A stretch of 59,276 nucleotides of DNA. It comes from Nonomuraea sp. MG754425 (GTDB lineage Bacteria; Actinomycetota; Actinomycetes; Streptosporangiales; Streptosporangiaceae). Within the stretch, counting starts at the first letter, position 1, and each line of letters begins with the position of its first letter. Positions 24,549-33,630 of this stretch are shown one piece after another. The stretch is from NCBI RefSeq assembly GCF_021699195.1, contig NZ_SSXE01000032.1, positions 1 to 59,276 on the forward strand, given 5' to 3'. A program made the position numbers and the translations under genes. The notes beneath the pieces are model-generated. The model saw nothing but the letters and a program-made list of their open reading frames with translations. It did not search any database and had not been told where the DNA came from.

Positions 24549-25295
24549 ATGATCGTGATCGCTCACCTGAGCGACATCCACATCGGCGCCACCCCCGAGA
24601 GCGTCCCCCGAGCCGCGGCCGTCATGCGCTACCTGGACGCGATCCCCGGCGACCTCGACGCGGTGCTCGTCACCGGCGACATCGCCGACCACGGGCTGGC
24701 CGAGGAGTACGAGACGGCGGCCAAGCTGCTCAGCTCCCGCCACCCCGTCCTGGCCGGGCCGGGCAACCACGACGTCAGGAGGGAGTTCCGGCGGGTGCTG
24801 CTGGGCGAGCAGCCCTCCGACGGCCCGGTGAACCAGGTCCTGCGCACCGAGCGGGCCGTCTACGCGATGTGCGACTCCGCCATCCCGGGCCGCGACGAGG
24901 GCCACCTCGACGACGAGACGCTCGACTGGCTGGAGGGCGTGCTCGACGGCACCGACCTGCCGGTGTTCGTGGCCTTCCACCACCCGCCGGTGACGCTGCA
25001 CTCCCCGCCGTGCGACGGCATCAGGCTGCACGAGACCGGCCGGCTGGCGGAACTGCTCGCGGGCCGCGACGGCGTGCCCGCCGTGCTGACCGGCCACGCC
25101 CACACCGCCGCCGCCACCACGTTCGCCGGACGTCCGCTGCTGGTGGGCGGGGGCGTCGTGTCGACGGTGACGCTCCCGTGGGAGGGCGGCACCAGCTTCG
25201 AGACGTGTCTCGACTACGACCTGCCGCCGCTGATCGCCTTCCACGTGCTCGACGACGACGGCCGGCTGACCACCCACTACCGGGCCGTCCCCTGA
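24549..25295 (+). CDS. Calcineurin-like metallophosphoesterase (CpdA type), 248 aa
   Basis: Dinuclear-metal phosphoesterase of the cAMP-phosphodiesterase class. The signature motifs appear in order: LSDIHIG (D-x-H), VTGDIAD (GD), GPGNHD (GNHD/E), AFHHPP (H) and TGHAHTAA (GHxH). It should hydrolyse a cyclic nucleotide or phosphomonoester in the cytosol; no signal peptide. ATG 24549 is selected by GGAAGGA about 10 nt upstream. Stands alone and ends at the terminator at 25301. Substrate specificity is not resolved. Confidence 0.88.
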   Translation: MIVIAHLSDIHIGATPESVPRAAAVMRYLDAIPGDLDAVLVTGDIADHGLAEEYETAAKLLSSRHPVLAGPGNHDVRREFRRVLLGEQPSDGPVNQVLRTERAVYAMCDSAIPGRDEGHLDDETLDWLEGVLDGTDLPVFVAFHHPPVTLHSPPCDGIRLHETGRLAELLAGRDGVPAVLTGHAHTAAATTFAGRPLLVGGGVVSTVTLPWEGGTSFETCLDYDLPPLIAFHVLDDDGRLTTHYRAVP

Positions 25296-25300
25296 GACGG

Positions 25301-25327
25301 GGGGCGGGCCCGCGCGGGGCCCGCCCC
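25301..25327. terminator. Bidirectional terminator
   Basis: GGGGCGGGCCC - GCGCG - GGGCCCGCCCC is a perfect 11-bp stem between the convergent phosphoesterase and arabinofuranosidase genes. Confidence 0.7.
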
Positions 25328-25333
25328 TGCCGC

Positions 25334-28300
25334 TCAGCGTTCGGTGAGCTCGATGAACGTCACCGAGTACGCCGGGAAGTCGTAGGCGAAGGACGAGGAG
25401 AAGCCGTCCGACCGCCATCGCTCGGGCGCGACCCGTCCGGGGTCGGCGATCGAGTTCGTGTCGGACGGCGCGCCGGTCAGCGAGGTCACCGTGGCCGTGG
25501 GCCGCAGCCGCGCCGGGCCGAGGTCCACGGCGGCACGCACGGCCGTGTCCTGCGCGTTGACGACCTTGAGCGTCACCGACTTCCCGGTCCTGGAGACCAC
25601 CTGGTAGAGCGGTTCGACCCGCGAGCTGTCCACGAAGTCGTCGATCTGCCGGCCGTCCAACCAGGTCGTGATCCGGCGTCCGCTGACCCGCACCTTCAGG
25701 TGGTAGTCGCGGCCGGTCTCGACGGTGGTGGCGGAGGTGGCGAGCGACGACTTGCCGCCGTTGACCGCCTTCTCCACGGCGGACTGGGTGTTGTTCCAGC
25801 CGCCGACGTTCCACCAGTAGAAGTCGCCGGTGCCGCGCACGCCGAACATCAGCAGGAAGCCCTCGGCGCCGGCGGTCTTGCGCGCGGTGGCCTCCACCGT
25901 GTAGTTCGACCAGCCGGCCGAGCCGGTCGTGGACCTGGCGTCCTCGACCTGCGCCGTCTGCGCGTACCCGCCGTCCTGTGCGGTCCAGGTGCCCGTGCCG
26001 GGCGTCCACCCGGCGGCGCCGGCCGAGAAGTCGTCCGACAGCAGTACGGTGCCGTCGGCCGCGGTGACCTTGACGTCGTCGTAGCGGACCGCGGTGTTCC
26101 ACGCGCCGAGGCCGATCGCGCCCGCGATGTCCGCGACGGGCCTGACCTCGCCCTCGAACGAGCTGGGCAGCACCCGCTCGCCCCTGTTGGCGGAGAACAG
26201 GCGCTGGACGTGGTAGCTCGGCGATCCGTACGCCTGGTCGTTGTCGAACCAGATCAGGTCCGGCGTCCAGTCCACGTAGTCCACGTTGGCCAGCAGCGGC
26301 GCGTACGAGGCCAGTTGCACCACGTCGGAGTTGCGCTCCAGGCCGGTCATGTACGACGCCTCGGCCAGCGCGTTGCGGAACGTGTTGCCCCGGGAGGCGT
26401 ACTCGCCCACGAACACCTTCGGCCCCGCGCGGTCGTAGGAGTCGTAGCGGTGGTTGTTGGCCAGGAACCAGGCGGTGTTGTTGTAGTAGTGCTCGTCCAC
26501 CAGGTCGGCCCGCTGGTCGCGGGCGAACTGCCACATCCGGTCGAACCAGGGGCCCTGCGACGCCTGCCCGGAGTTGCTGATGATCTTGATGTCGGGGTGC
26601 TTCGCCCTGATCGCGTCGGCGAACTTCGGGTAGTTCGTGAAGAACTCCTCGTAGATCTCCTCGTTCCCGAGCCCGATGTACTCCAGCCCGAACGGCTTGG
26701 GGTGCCCCAGTTCGGCCCGCTTCCTGCCCCAGGTGGAGGTGACGGGGCCGTTGGCGAACTCGATGAGGTCCAGCGTGTCCCGCACCCAGCGGGCCAGTTC
26801 GGTCTCGTCGGTCAGCGGCCGGTTCTCGCCGCAGCCGTTCACGCCCACCGACAGCACGGGCAGCGCCTTGGCCCCGATGTCCTCGGCGAACTGGAAGTAC
26901 TCGTAGTAGCCGAGGCCGTAGCTCTGGTTGTAGCCCCAGAAGTTGAAGTTCGTCGGCCGCTCCTCGACCGGGCCGATCGTCTCCTTCCACTGGTAGATGC
27001 GCCGCCGGTCCTGCTTGTCCGAGTACGGGGCGTAGGTGCCGACGTTCGTCACGCAGCCGCCGGGGAAGCGCAGGAAGCTCGGCTCCAGGTCGGCGATCAT
27101 CGTGGCCAGGTCGGTCCGCAGGCCGTGCCCCTTGAACGTGTCGCGGGGGAACAGCGAGACCATGTCCAGGTCGGTCCGTCCGGCGGGCGCCTGGACGACG
27201 AGCCGGGCCGCGTCGGTGGTGGCCGAGGCGGTGAACGACGCCGTGTACCTGGCCCAGCCGCCGGCCCTGACCCGCACGCTCGCCCGGCCGAGCACCGCTG
27301 TGCTGTCCTCGGGGCCGTCCTCGGCGGTGACCGTCAGCGGGCCGGCCTGCGGGCGTCTGGCCCACACCGAGAAGTCGTAGCGCCGGCCCTTGACGAGCGG
27401 CAGGCCGCGGTTGAACCCGGCGTTGCGCACCCCGGCCGTGCCCGCGCCCGTCACGTCGAGGCGCAGGTAGTTGCGGTTGGCGGCGTTCAGCGGATCCTCG
27501 CCCGTGACGACGGGCGTGACGGCGGCCCCGCGCTCGGCGGTGCTCCACGCCGTCAGCCCCGTGTACGAGGGCTCGTCGGTGGCGTTGAACTCGAACGAGC
27601 GGTTGCGCACCAGTTCGGCGTAGAGCCCGCCGTCGGCGGCGTGGTTGATGTCCTCGTAGAAGACGCCGTACAGGTCGGGGCTGACCTTCGTGCCCGTGGC
27701 CCGGGTGTCGGCGCGCAGGTCGCCGGAGGTGTACCCCTCGACGCGGAAGCCGGTGGCGTCCGTTCCCATGACGAGCCTGCCGCCGGCGACCGACAGACCC
27801 CGGCCGCCCGAGGTCACCGTGACCTTGCCGCCGCCGGCGTCCCTGAGCTGGAAGAGCGAGGCGTTCGTGGTCAGCCGCACGGTGGCGGCGGCCTCCAGGT
27901 ATCTCCCGGTGCCGGTGTCCTTGAGCCGGACCCCGTCGCCGGTGGGCTCGGCGGTGAGGACCAGCCCCGTCATGGGCGGGCGCGCCGAGGCCCGGATCGC
28001 TCCCGAGCGGTCGGCCGACAGGTACGGCAGCGCCGCCGCGCGCAGCGTGAACGGCCCCTGCGGCAGCACCGGCGCGCCCTCGGCCGCCTTGATCGCGATG
28101 TAGTCGAAGTCGGCCCGCACCGAGGCGCCGTTCTGCGCCGACAGCCCGAACAGCCCGACCTGCCCGATGGTGAGTCCGGCGGTGAGCGTGGCCGCCTGCG
28201 CCCAGTCGGAGCCGTCCCAGTAGGAGGAGGTGAACCGGTCGCCGGTCCTGGACAGCCGGAGGATCTCGGCGGTGGAGCCGGGCCTGGCCGCGAAGGCCGA

Positions 28301-28738
28301 GGTGAAGGCCGCGCCGACCTCGGTGGCCGTCTCGATCACCGGTCCGCCGGCGAAGCCGACGTGGGCCAGCCCCGCGCGTACGTAGTTGTCCCAGTCCTGC
28401 CAGGCCAGCAGGCCCGCGCTCTGGTAGTCCAGGGCGACCGGGGCGCTGAGCTTGGTGACCACCTCGAAGTCGCCGTCCGGGACGTCCACGAGGAAGAGGT
28501 TCCTGGCGTCGTTGGTGGCCTGGTGGGTGTCGCCGGTCAGGGTGTCGAGGTGCAGCGTGCCGTCCGACAGGCTCCAGCGGGAGTCGTCCGGTGACAGCAC
28601 GGTCCAGTCCGGGCCGAGCGTGGTGCCGTCGAACTGGTCCACGACGGCCCCTTCGGGGATGGGGTCCGCCGCCGCGATGGCCGGTGGCGCGGTCAGCAGA
28701 CCGGCCACGAGCAGGGCGGACAGGGCGATTCGCGACAT
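25334..28738 (-). CDS. Secreted GH51 alpha-L-arabinofuranosidase, multidomain, 1134 aa
   Basis: Extracellular enzyme releasing L-arabinose from arabinoxylan or arabinan. A signal peptide (1-24, ending AIAAAD) is followed by a concanavalin-like domain (about 30-245) and a beta-trefoil-like region (about 250-355). The GH51 catalytic part begins at YGVFYEDINHAADGGLYAELVRNR and carries a carbohydrate-binding-like insertion. The acid/base is E693 (GLGNEE) and the nucleophile E779 (FVGEYAS). A second concanavalin-like insert (about 880-1040, DFYWWNVGGW) precedes the C-terminal sheet domain. Start ATG has GAGGAG upstream. Two LacI operators lie 22-55 bp before the start, placing it in the arabinose regulon with the neighbouring transporter and araBDA genes. 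Confidence 0.92.
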   Translation of the reverse strand: MSRIALSALLVAGLLTAPPAIAAADPIPEGAVVDQFDGTTLGPDWTVLSPDDSRWSLSDGTLHLDTLTGDTHQATNDARNLFLVDVPDGDFEVVTKLSAPVALDYQSAGLLAWQDWDNYVRAGLAHVGFAGGPVIETATEVGAAFTSAFAARPGSTAEILRLSRTGDRFTSSYWDGSDWAQAATLTAGLTIGQVGLFGLSAQNGASVRADFDYIAIKAAEGAPVLPQGPFTLRAAALPYLSADRSGAIRASARPPMTGLVLTAEPTGDGVRLKDTGTGRYLEAAATVRLTTNASLFQLRDAGGGKVTVTSGGRGLSVAGGRLVMGTDATGFRVEGYTSGDLRADTRATGTKVSPDLYGVFYEDINHAADGGLYAELVRNRSFEFNATDEPSYTGLTAWSTAERGAAVTPVVTGEDPLNAANRNYLRLDVTGAGTAGVRNAGFNRGLPLVKGRRYDFSVWARRPQAGPLTVTAEDGPEDSTAVLGRASVRVRAGGWARYTASFTASATTDAARLVVQAPAGRTDLDMVSLFPRDTFKGHGLRTDLATMIADLEPSFLRFPGGCVTNVGTYAPYSDKQDRRRIYQWKETIGPVEERPTNFNFWGYNQSYGLGYYEYFQFAEDIGAKALPVLSVGVNGCGENRPLTDETELARWVRDTLDLIEFANGPVTSTWGRKRAELGHPKPFGLEYIGLGNEEIYEEFFTNYPKFADAIRAKHPDIKIISNSGQASQGPWFDRMWQFARDQRADLVDEHYYNNTAWFLANNHRYDSYDRAGPKVFVGEYASRGNTFRNALAEASYMTGLERNSDVVQLASYAPLLANVDYVDWTPDLIWFDNDQAYGSPSYHVQRLFSANRGERVLPSSFEGEVRPVADIAGAIGLGAWNTAVRYDDVKVTAADGTVLLSDDFSAGAAGWTPGTGTWTAQDGGYAQTAQVEDARSTTGSAGWSNYTVEATARKTAGAEGFLLMFGVRGTGDFYWWNVGGWNNTQSAVEKAVNGGKSSLATSATTVETGRDYHLKVRVSGRRITTWLDGRQIDDFVDSSRVEPLYQVVSRTGKSVTLKVVNAQDTAVRAAVDLGPARLRPTATVTSLTGAPSDTNSIADPGRVAPERWRSDGFSSSFAYDFPAYSVTFIELTER

Positions 28739-28759
28739 GAGTGGGGGGCTCCTCAGATG

Positions 28760-28775
28760 TTGTTAGCGTTAACAA
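28760..28775. promoter_or_regulatory. LacI operator A (arabinofuranosidase promoter)
   Basis: TTGTTAGCGTTAACAA: perfect 6-bp arms TTGTTA/TAACAA around a CG centre with one mismatch pair. It is 22 bp before the arabinofuranosidase start and resembles five other sites in the island. Confidence 0.8.
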
Positions 28776-28777
28776 TC

Positions 28778-28793
28778 AAGTGAGCGTTAACAA
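28778..28793. promoter_or_regulatory. LacI operator B, tandem half-conserved site
   Basis: AAGTGAGCGTTAACAA: the right half CGTTAACAA is identical to operator A and the left half is degenerate. The centres of A and B are 18 bp apart, so two dimers could sit side by side or one site could assist the other. Confidence 0.6.
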
Positions 28794-28888
28794 CGGCGAA
28801 CGGCGACAACGTAAGGAGCGCCGCGGGCGGCCGTCAAGACCCACCCGCGTAACCCGACCGTAATCCGGCGAGCCCTTGACGGGGCCGC

Positions 28889-28904
28889 TTGTTAGCGTTC
28901 ACAG
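28889..28904. promoter_or_regulatory. LacI operator C (lacI copy 1 promoter)
   Basis: TTGTTAGCGTTCACAG, with TTGACG (28876-28881) as a candidate -35 directly upstream, so the operator covers the -10 region. It lies 30 bp before the GTG of the first LacI gene and implies autoregulation. Confidence 0.7.
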
Positions 28905-28933
28905 TCGGGCCAAGCCAGGAAAGGAGCACGGCT

Positions 28934-29947
28934 GTGGGATCCAGCCTGGGGCGCCGCCTACCGGTCATGGCCGATGTCGCCAAGGAGGCGGGCGTGTCGC
29001 ATCAGACGGTCTCCCGAGTGCTCAACGATCATCCGAACGTGCGCAGCGAAACCCGTACGCGGGTGCTCGAGGCGATCGACAAGCTCGGCTACCGCCGCAA
29101 CCTCGTCGCCCGCGCCCTGGTCACCAAACACTCCAGAACGCTCGGAGTGGTCAGCTTCGACACCACCCTGTACGGCCCGGCCAGCACCGTCTACGGCATC
29201 GAGCAGGCGGCCAGGGCGGCCGGCTACTTCGTCAGCATCGTCAGCCTCAAGTCGATCGACCGGGCCGGCGTGCGTGATGCCCTCGACTACCTGGCCGACC
29301 AGGGCGTGGACGGCATCGTGGTGGTCGCGCCGCAGCGCTCGGCCGCCCAGGCGCTGGCCGACCTGCCGCTCGGCGTGCCCACGGTCGCGGTCGAGGGCGG
29401 GCAGGCGGGGGAGGTGTCCGTGGTCTGCGTCGACCAGGTCGCGGGCGGCCGGCTGGCCACCGAGCACCTGCTGTCGCTGGGCCACGAGACGGTCTGGCAC
29501 GTCAGCGGGCCCTCCGACTGGCTGGAGGCCGAAGGGCGCGTGGCCGGCTGGCGGGCCGCGCTGGAGCAGGCGGGCCGCGAGGCCCCGCGACCGCTCGCCG
29601 GGGACTGGAGCCCGCGCTCGGGATACGAGGCGGGCCGCAGCCTGGCGAGCATGAGGAACGTGACCGCGGTCTTCGTCGCCAACGACCAGATGGCGCTCGG
29701 CGTGCTGCGGGCGTTCACCGAGCAGGGGGTGAGAGTGCCCGAGCGGGTGAGCGTGGTCGGTTTCGACGACATCCCCGAGTCGGAGTTCTTCTCGCCGCCG
29801 CTCACGACCATCAGGCAGGACTTCGACGCGGTGGGCAGACACAGCATCGAGGTGCTCGTACGGCAGCTCGAAGGCGGCCCGCAGGAGCGGGAGCGGCTCG
29901 TGGTGCCGCCCGCGCTCGTCGCCAGGGCCAGCACGGCCCGGGTCTAG
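28934..29947 (+). CDS. LacI-family repressor, copy 1 (arabinose regulon), 337 aa
   Basis: N-terminal LacI HTH (PVMADVAKEAGVSHQTVSRVLNDHPNVR) with hinge helix (LGYRRNLVARALVT), then a periplasmic-binding-protein-like effector domain (GVVSFDTT... to ...VGFDDIPESEFFSPPLTT). Start GTG 28934 has AAGGAG 7 nt upstream. It is roughly three quarters identical to the second LacI gene, and the recognition helix is the same in both, so both should bind the same operators. Operator C lies in its own promoter. Position between arabinofuranosidase and the first importer supports an AraR-like role; the inducer is probably L-arabinose or arabinofuranosides (inference). Confidence 0.9.
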   Translation: MGSSLGRRLPVMADVAKEAGVSHQTVSRVLNDHPNVRSETRTRVLEAIDKLGYRRNLVARALVTKHSRTLGVVSFDTTLYGPASTVYGIEQAARAAGYFVSIVSLKSIDRAGVRDALDYLADQGVDGIVVVAPQRSAAQALADLPLGVPTVAVEGGQAGEVSVVCVDQVAGGRLATEHLLSLGHETVWHVSGPSDWLEAEGRVAGWRAALEQAGREAPRPLAGDWSPRSGYEAGRSLASMRNVTAVFVANDQMALGVLRAFTEQGVRVPERVSVVGFDDIPESEFFSPPLTTIRQDFDAVGRHSIEVLVRQLEGGPQERERLVVPPALVARASTARV

Positions 29948-29988
29948 GGCCGTACCGGACGACAGGACGCGCTGGCGCCCGACCTGGG

Positions 29989-30004
29989 GTGTTAGCGTTC
30001 ACAT
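29989..30004. promoter_or_regulatory. LacI operator D (first importer operon)
   Basis: GTGTTAGCGTTCACAT, CG-centred like the other sites, ends 18 bp before the GTG of the substrate-binding-protein gene. The first 12 core bases match operator C except at the ends. Confidence 0.65.
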
Positions 30005-30022
30005 GAGAAGGGAACCCCCCAC

Positions 30023-31018
30023 GTGTTAAAGAGGATCTCGGTGCTTGTGCTCGCCGGGCTCACCGCGATGTCGGTGGCGGCGTGCGGCAGTGGTGGCAGC
30101 GGCGGCAGCGGTGGATCGGGCGGCGGCGGTGGCGGCGGCGATGCGATCACCATGGGCTTCTCCCAGGTCGGCGCGGAGAGCGGCTGGCGGACCGCGAACA
30201 CCAAGTCCGTGCAGGACTCGGCGAAGAGCGCGGGCGTCACGCTCAAGTTCTCCGACGCCCAGCAGAAGCAGGAGAACCAGATCAAGGCCATCCGCTCCTA
30301 CATCCAGCAGAAGGTGGACGTCATCGCCTTCTCGCCGGTGGTGGAGTCGGGATGGGACACGGTGCTGAAGGAGGCCCAGAACGCGAAGATCCCGGTCATC
30401 CTGACCGACCGCGCGGTCGACTCCAAGGACACCTCCCTCTACAAGACCTTCCTCGGCTCGGACTTCATCGAGGAGGGCAAGAAGGCCGGTCAGTGGCTGG
30501 TGGAGGAGTACAAGGACGCCAAGGACCCGGTGAACATCGTCGAGTTGCAGGGCACGACCGGCTCGGCCCCGGCCAACGACCGCAAGGCGGGCTTCGGCGA
30601 GGTCATCGCGGCCGACCCCAAGTTCAAGATCATCGCCACCCAGACCGGCGACTTCACCCGGGCCAAGGGCAAGGAGGTCATGGAGGCGTTCCTGAAGGCG
30701 AACCCGGACATCGACGTCCTGTACGCGCACAACGACGACATGGGCCTGGGCGCGATCGAGGCCATCGAGGGCGCCGGCAAGGTGCCCGGCCAGGACATCA
30801 AGATCATCACCGTGGACGCGGTCAAGGACGGCATGCAGGCCCTGTCCGACGGGAAGATCAACTTCATCGTCGAGTGCTCCCCGCTGCTCGGCCCGCAGCT
30901 CATGGACCTGGCCAAGCAGGTCGTCAAGGGCGAGCAGGTGCCCCCCCGCGTGGTGACCGAGGAGACCACGTTCACCCAGGAGCAGGCCAAGCAGGTCCTG
31001 TCCACCCGCCAGTACTGA
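30023..31018 (+). CDS. YtfQ-like sugar ABC transporter substrate-binding lipoprotein, 331 aa
   Basis: Solute receptor of a pentose/furanose importer. A lipobox ends at C21 (MSVAAC), followed by a Gly/Ser linker of about 18 residues and a periplasmic-binding-protein type I fold (MGFSQVGAESGWRTANTKSVQDSAK). The VGAESGWR and ILTDRAVDSKD segments are typical of YtfQ, the E. coli galactofuranose-binding protein. The start is GTG 30023 behind AAGGGA. Here arabinofuranose or arabinose is more likely because of the surrounding genes. First gene of a four-gene operon under operator D. Confidence 0.88.
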   Translation: MLKRISVLVLAGLTAMSVAACGSGGSGGSGGSGGGGGGGDAITMGFSQVGAESGWRTANTKSVQDSAKSAGVTLKFSDAQQKQENQIKAIRSYIQQKVDVIAFSPVVESGWDTVLKEAQNAKIPVILTDRAVDSKDTSLYKTFLGSDFIEEGKKAGQWLVEEYKDAKDPVNIVELQGTTGSAPANDRKAGFGEVIAADPKFKIIATQTGDFTRAKGKEVMEAFLKANPDIDVLYAHNDDMGLGAIEAIEGAGKVPGQDIKIITVDAVKDGMQALSDGKINFIVECSPLLGPQLMDLAKQVVKGEQVPPRVVTEETTFTQEQAKQVLSTRQY

Positions 31019-31105
31019 GCCGCCGCCGGAACGGGCGTGGGGACGAGCGGCCCGGGAGCGACCCGGGCCGCCGTCGTGGCAGGGCCACGACAGAAGGGAG
31101 GGCGA

Positions 31106-32620
31106 ATGCCCGTGGTTCCCGAGCCGGTCCTGACGATGAGCGGGATCGGCAAACAGTTCCCGGGGGTGGCCGCCCTGGACGGGGTGGACCTGCGGCTGCT
31201 GCCCGGTGAGGTGCACGCCCTCATGGGGGAGAACGGCGCCGGCAAGTCCACCCTCATCAAGGTGCTCACCGGCGTGCACCCCGCCGACGCGGGCACCGTC
31301 GAGCTGGGCGGGGCGGCGGTGGCGTTCGCCAGCCCCCTGGAGGCGCAGCGGGCCGGGATCAGCACCGTCTACCAGGAGGTCAACCTCTGCGCGAACCTGT
31401 CGGTGGCCGAGAACATCCTGCTCGGCCGCGAGCCGCGCCGGATGGGCCGCATCGACTGGAAGCGCATGCGGGCCAGGGCCGGCGAGCTGCTGGCACGGCT
31501 GGAGCTGAGCCTGGAGGTGGCGGCGCCGCTGTCGTCGTACTCGCTGGCCGTGCAGCAGATGGTGGCGATCGCGCGGGCCGTCGACATCGACGCGCGGGTG
31601 CTGATCCTCGACGAGCCGACGTCCAGCCTGGACGCCGACGAGGTCGCGCAGTTGTTCAGGGTGATGCGCCGGCTGAAGGACGAGGGCATCGCGATCCTGT
31701 TCGTCTCCCACTTCCTCGACCAGATCTACGAGATCTCCGACCGGATGACGATCCTGCGCAACGGCCGGCTGGTCGGTGAGTACCTGACGAGGGAGCTGCC
31801 GCAGGTCGAGCTGGTCGCCAAGATGATCGGCCAGGAGCTGGCCGTGCTGGAACGGCTGCACGGCGAGGCCAAGGTGTTCGACCGCCCGCTGGTCGAGGCG
31901 CGCGGGCTGGGCCGGGTCGGGGCGATCGAGCCGTTCAGCCTGACCGTCCACGAGGGCGAGGTCGTGGGGCTGGCGGGGCTGCTCGGCTCCGGACGTACGG
32001 AGATCGCCCGGCTGCTGTTCGGCGCCGACCACGCGAGCACGGGCGAGATCGCGGTCGGCGGGACGCCGCAGTCGTTACGCACGCCGCGCGCGGCCATGGC
32101 GCAGAAGATCGCGTTCTGCTCGGAGAACCGCAAGGCCGACGGGCTCATCCCCGACCTCACCGTGCGCGAGAACATCATCCTGGCCCTGCAGGCCACCAGG
32201 GGCTGGACCAGGCCGGTGCCCCGCGACCAGCAGGACGAGCTGGTCGACCGGTACGTCAAGGCGCTGAAGATCAGCCCGCCCAACCCCGAGCACCTGGTGC
32301 GCAACCTCAGCGGCGGCAACCAGCAGAAGGTGGTGCTGGCCAGGTGGCTGATCCTGGAGCCCCGGCTGCTCATCCTCGACGAGCCCACCCGGGGCATCGA
32401 CGTGGGGGCCAAGGCGGAGATCCAGCGCCTGGTGGCCGAGCTGTCGGACGGCGGGATGGCGGTGTTGTTCATCTCCGCCGAACTGGAGGAGGTGCTGCGG
32501 CTCAGCCACAAGGTGCAGGTGCTGCGGGACCGGCGGCTGGTGGCCGAACTGCCGAACGACGCGGGGCTGACCAGCGACGTCCTGATGGAGACGATCGCGA
32601 GCGGAGGGCGGGCCTCATGA
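31106..32620 (+). CDS. Sugar ABC transporter ATP-binding protein (YtfR type), 504 aa
   Basis: Tandem ABC ATPase. The first nucleotide-binding domain has Walker [15 protein letters not shown] and Walker B LILDEPTSSLD, with a degenerate signature (SSYSLAVQQMVAIARAV). The second has LLGSGRTEIARLL in place of a standard Walker A, a classical [14 protein letters not shown] signature, and [12 protein letters not shown]. This one-intact, one-degenerate layout is standard for ribose/galactofuranose-type importers. The ATG 31106 is preferred because AAGGGAGG precedes it; the longer reading is not coding-like. It is followed by the permease with a 4-bp ATGA overlap. Confidence 0.92.
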   Translation: MPVVPEPVLTMSGIGKQFPGVAALDGVDLRLLPGEVHALMGENGAGKSTLIKVLTGVHPADAGTVELGGAAVAFASPLEAQRAGISTVYQEVNLCANLSVAENILLGREPRRMGRIDWKRMRARAGELLARLELSLEVAAPLSSYSLAVQQMVAIARAVDIDARVLILDEPTSSLDADEVAQLFRVMRRLKDEGIAILFVSHFLDQIYEISDRMTILRNGRLVGEYLTRELPQVELVAKMIGQELAVLERLHGEAKVFDRPLVEARGLGRVGAIEPFSLTVHEGEVVGLAGLLGSGRTEIARLLFGADHASTGEIAVGGTPQSLRTPRAAMAQKIAFCSENRKADGLIPDLTVRENIILALQATRGWTRPVPRDQQDELVDRYVKALKISPPNPEHLVRNLSGGNQQKVVLARWLILEPRLLILDEPTRGIDVGAKAEIQRLVAELSDGGMAVLFISAELEEVLRLSHKVQVLRDRRLVAELPNDAGLTSDVLMETIASGGRAS

Positions 32621-33630
32621 GACGCCTGGTCTGGCCGGCCGTGGTGCTGGTCCTGTTGCTGGCGCTGAACCTGTTCTTCACGCCGAGCTTCTTCTCGATC
32701 GAGGTCAAGGACGGCCACCTGTACGGCAGCCTGATCGACATCCTGCGCTTCGGGGCCCCGCTGATCCTGGTCTCGCTGGGCATGACGCTGGTCATCGCGA
32801 CCGGCGGCATCGACCTGTCGGTCGGCTCGGTGGTGGCGATCTCGGGGGCGTTGGCCTGCCTGCAGATCAGCCAGGACGCGAGCGTGTTCACCGCCGTGAC
32901 GCTCGCGCTGGGGTTGTGCCTGGTGCTGGGGGCCTGGAACGGGTTCCTGGTCGCCGGCATCGGGATCCAGCCGATCATCGCCACGCTCATCCTCATGGTG
33001 GCCGGGCGCGGCCTGGCCCAGCTCATCACCGACGGGCAGATCATCACCGTCAACAGCCCGGCGTACAAGGTGATCGGCGGCGGTTACTGGCTGACGGTGC
33101 CGTTCGGCATCCTGATCGTGCTCGGGGTGCTGGCGATCACCGCGTTCCTGACCCGGCGGCTGGCGCTGGGCCTGCTGATCGAATCGGTCGGGAGCAACGC
33201 CGAGGCCAGCAGGCTCGCGGGGATCAGGGCGCGCGGGATCATCATCATGGTGTACGCCTTCGCCGCCCTGTGCGCGGGCGTGGCCGGGCTGATGATCAGC
33301 TCCAACGTCTCCAGCGCCGACGGCAACAACGCGGGCCTGTGGATCGAGCTGGACGCGATCCTGGCCGTGGTGATCGGGGGCACGTCGCTGGCGGGCGGCC
33401 GGTTCTCGCTCGGCGGCACCGTGCTGGGCGCGCTGATCATCCAGACGCTGACCACGACGATCTACTCGATCGGCGTGCCGCCGGAGACGACGCTGCTGTT
33501 CAAGGCGCTGGTGGTGACGGCGGTCTGCCTCGTCCAGTCGCCGTCCTTCCGCGCGAAGGTCCTGCGCGGGCGGGGGCGTACGGCGCCGCCCGGCCCGGCC
33601 GCCGAGAAGAAGGTGCGGGTGAGCCTGTGA
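32617..33630 (+). CDS. Sugar ABC transporter permease (YtfT type), 337 aa
   Basis: BPD_transp_2-type permease with about 8-10 helices. The conserved T-G-G-I-D-L-S-V-G-S motif (ATGGIDLSVGSVVAISG) and the later EAY-like coupling region (LLIESVGSNAEASRLAGI) are present. It overlaps the ATPase gene by 4 bp (ATGA) and the next permease by 4 bp (GTGA), so the three are translationally coupled. It should form a heterodimer with the following permease, as YtfT does with YjfF. Confidence 0.9.
   Translation: MRRLVWPAVVLVLLLALNLFFTPSFFSIEVKDGHLYGSLIDILRFGAPLILVSLGMTLVIATGGIDLSVGSVVAISGALACLQISQDASVFTAVTLALGLCLVLGAWNGFLVAGIGIQPIIATLILMVAGRGLAQLITDGQIITVNSPAYKVIGGGYWLTVPFGILIVLGVLAITAFLTRRLALGLLIESVGSNAEASRLAGIRARGIIIMVYAFAALCAGVAGLMISSNVSSADGNNAGLWIELDAILAVVIGGTSLAGGRFSLGGTVLGALIIQTLTTTIYSIGVPPETTLLFKALVVTAVCLVQSPSFRAKVLRGRGRTAPPGPAAEKKVRVSL

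Noticed and set aside
22640..28594. 1984-aa plus-strand open frame
   Set aside because: Runs across the decarboxylase, DUF4236, phosphoesterase and GH51 genes; low-information Arg/Pro/Val-rich product, clearly an antisense shadow.
24165..28775. 1536-aa minus-strand open frame
   Set aside because: Overlaps the GH51 gene in another frame; Arg/Gly-rich with no domain.
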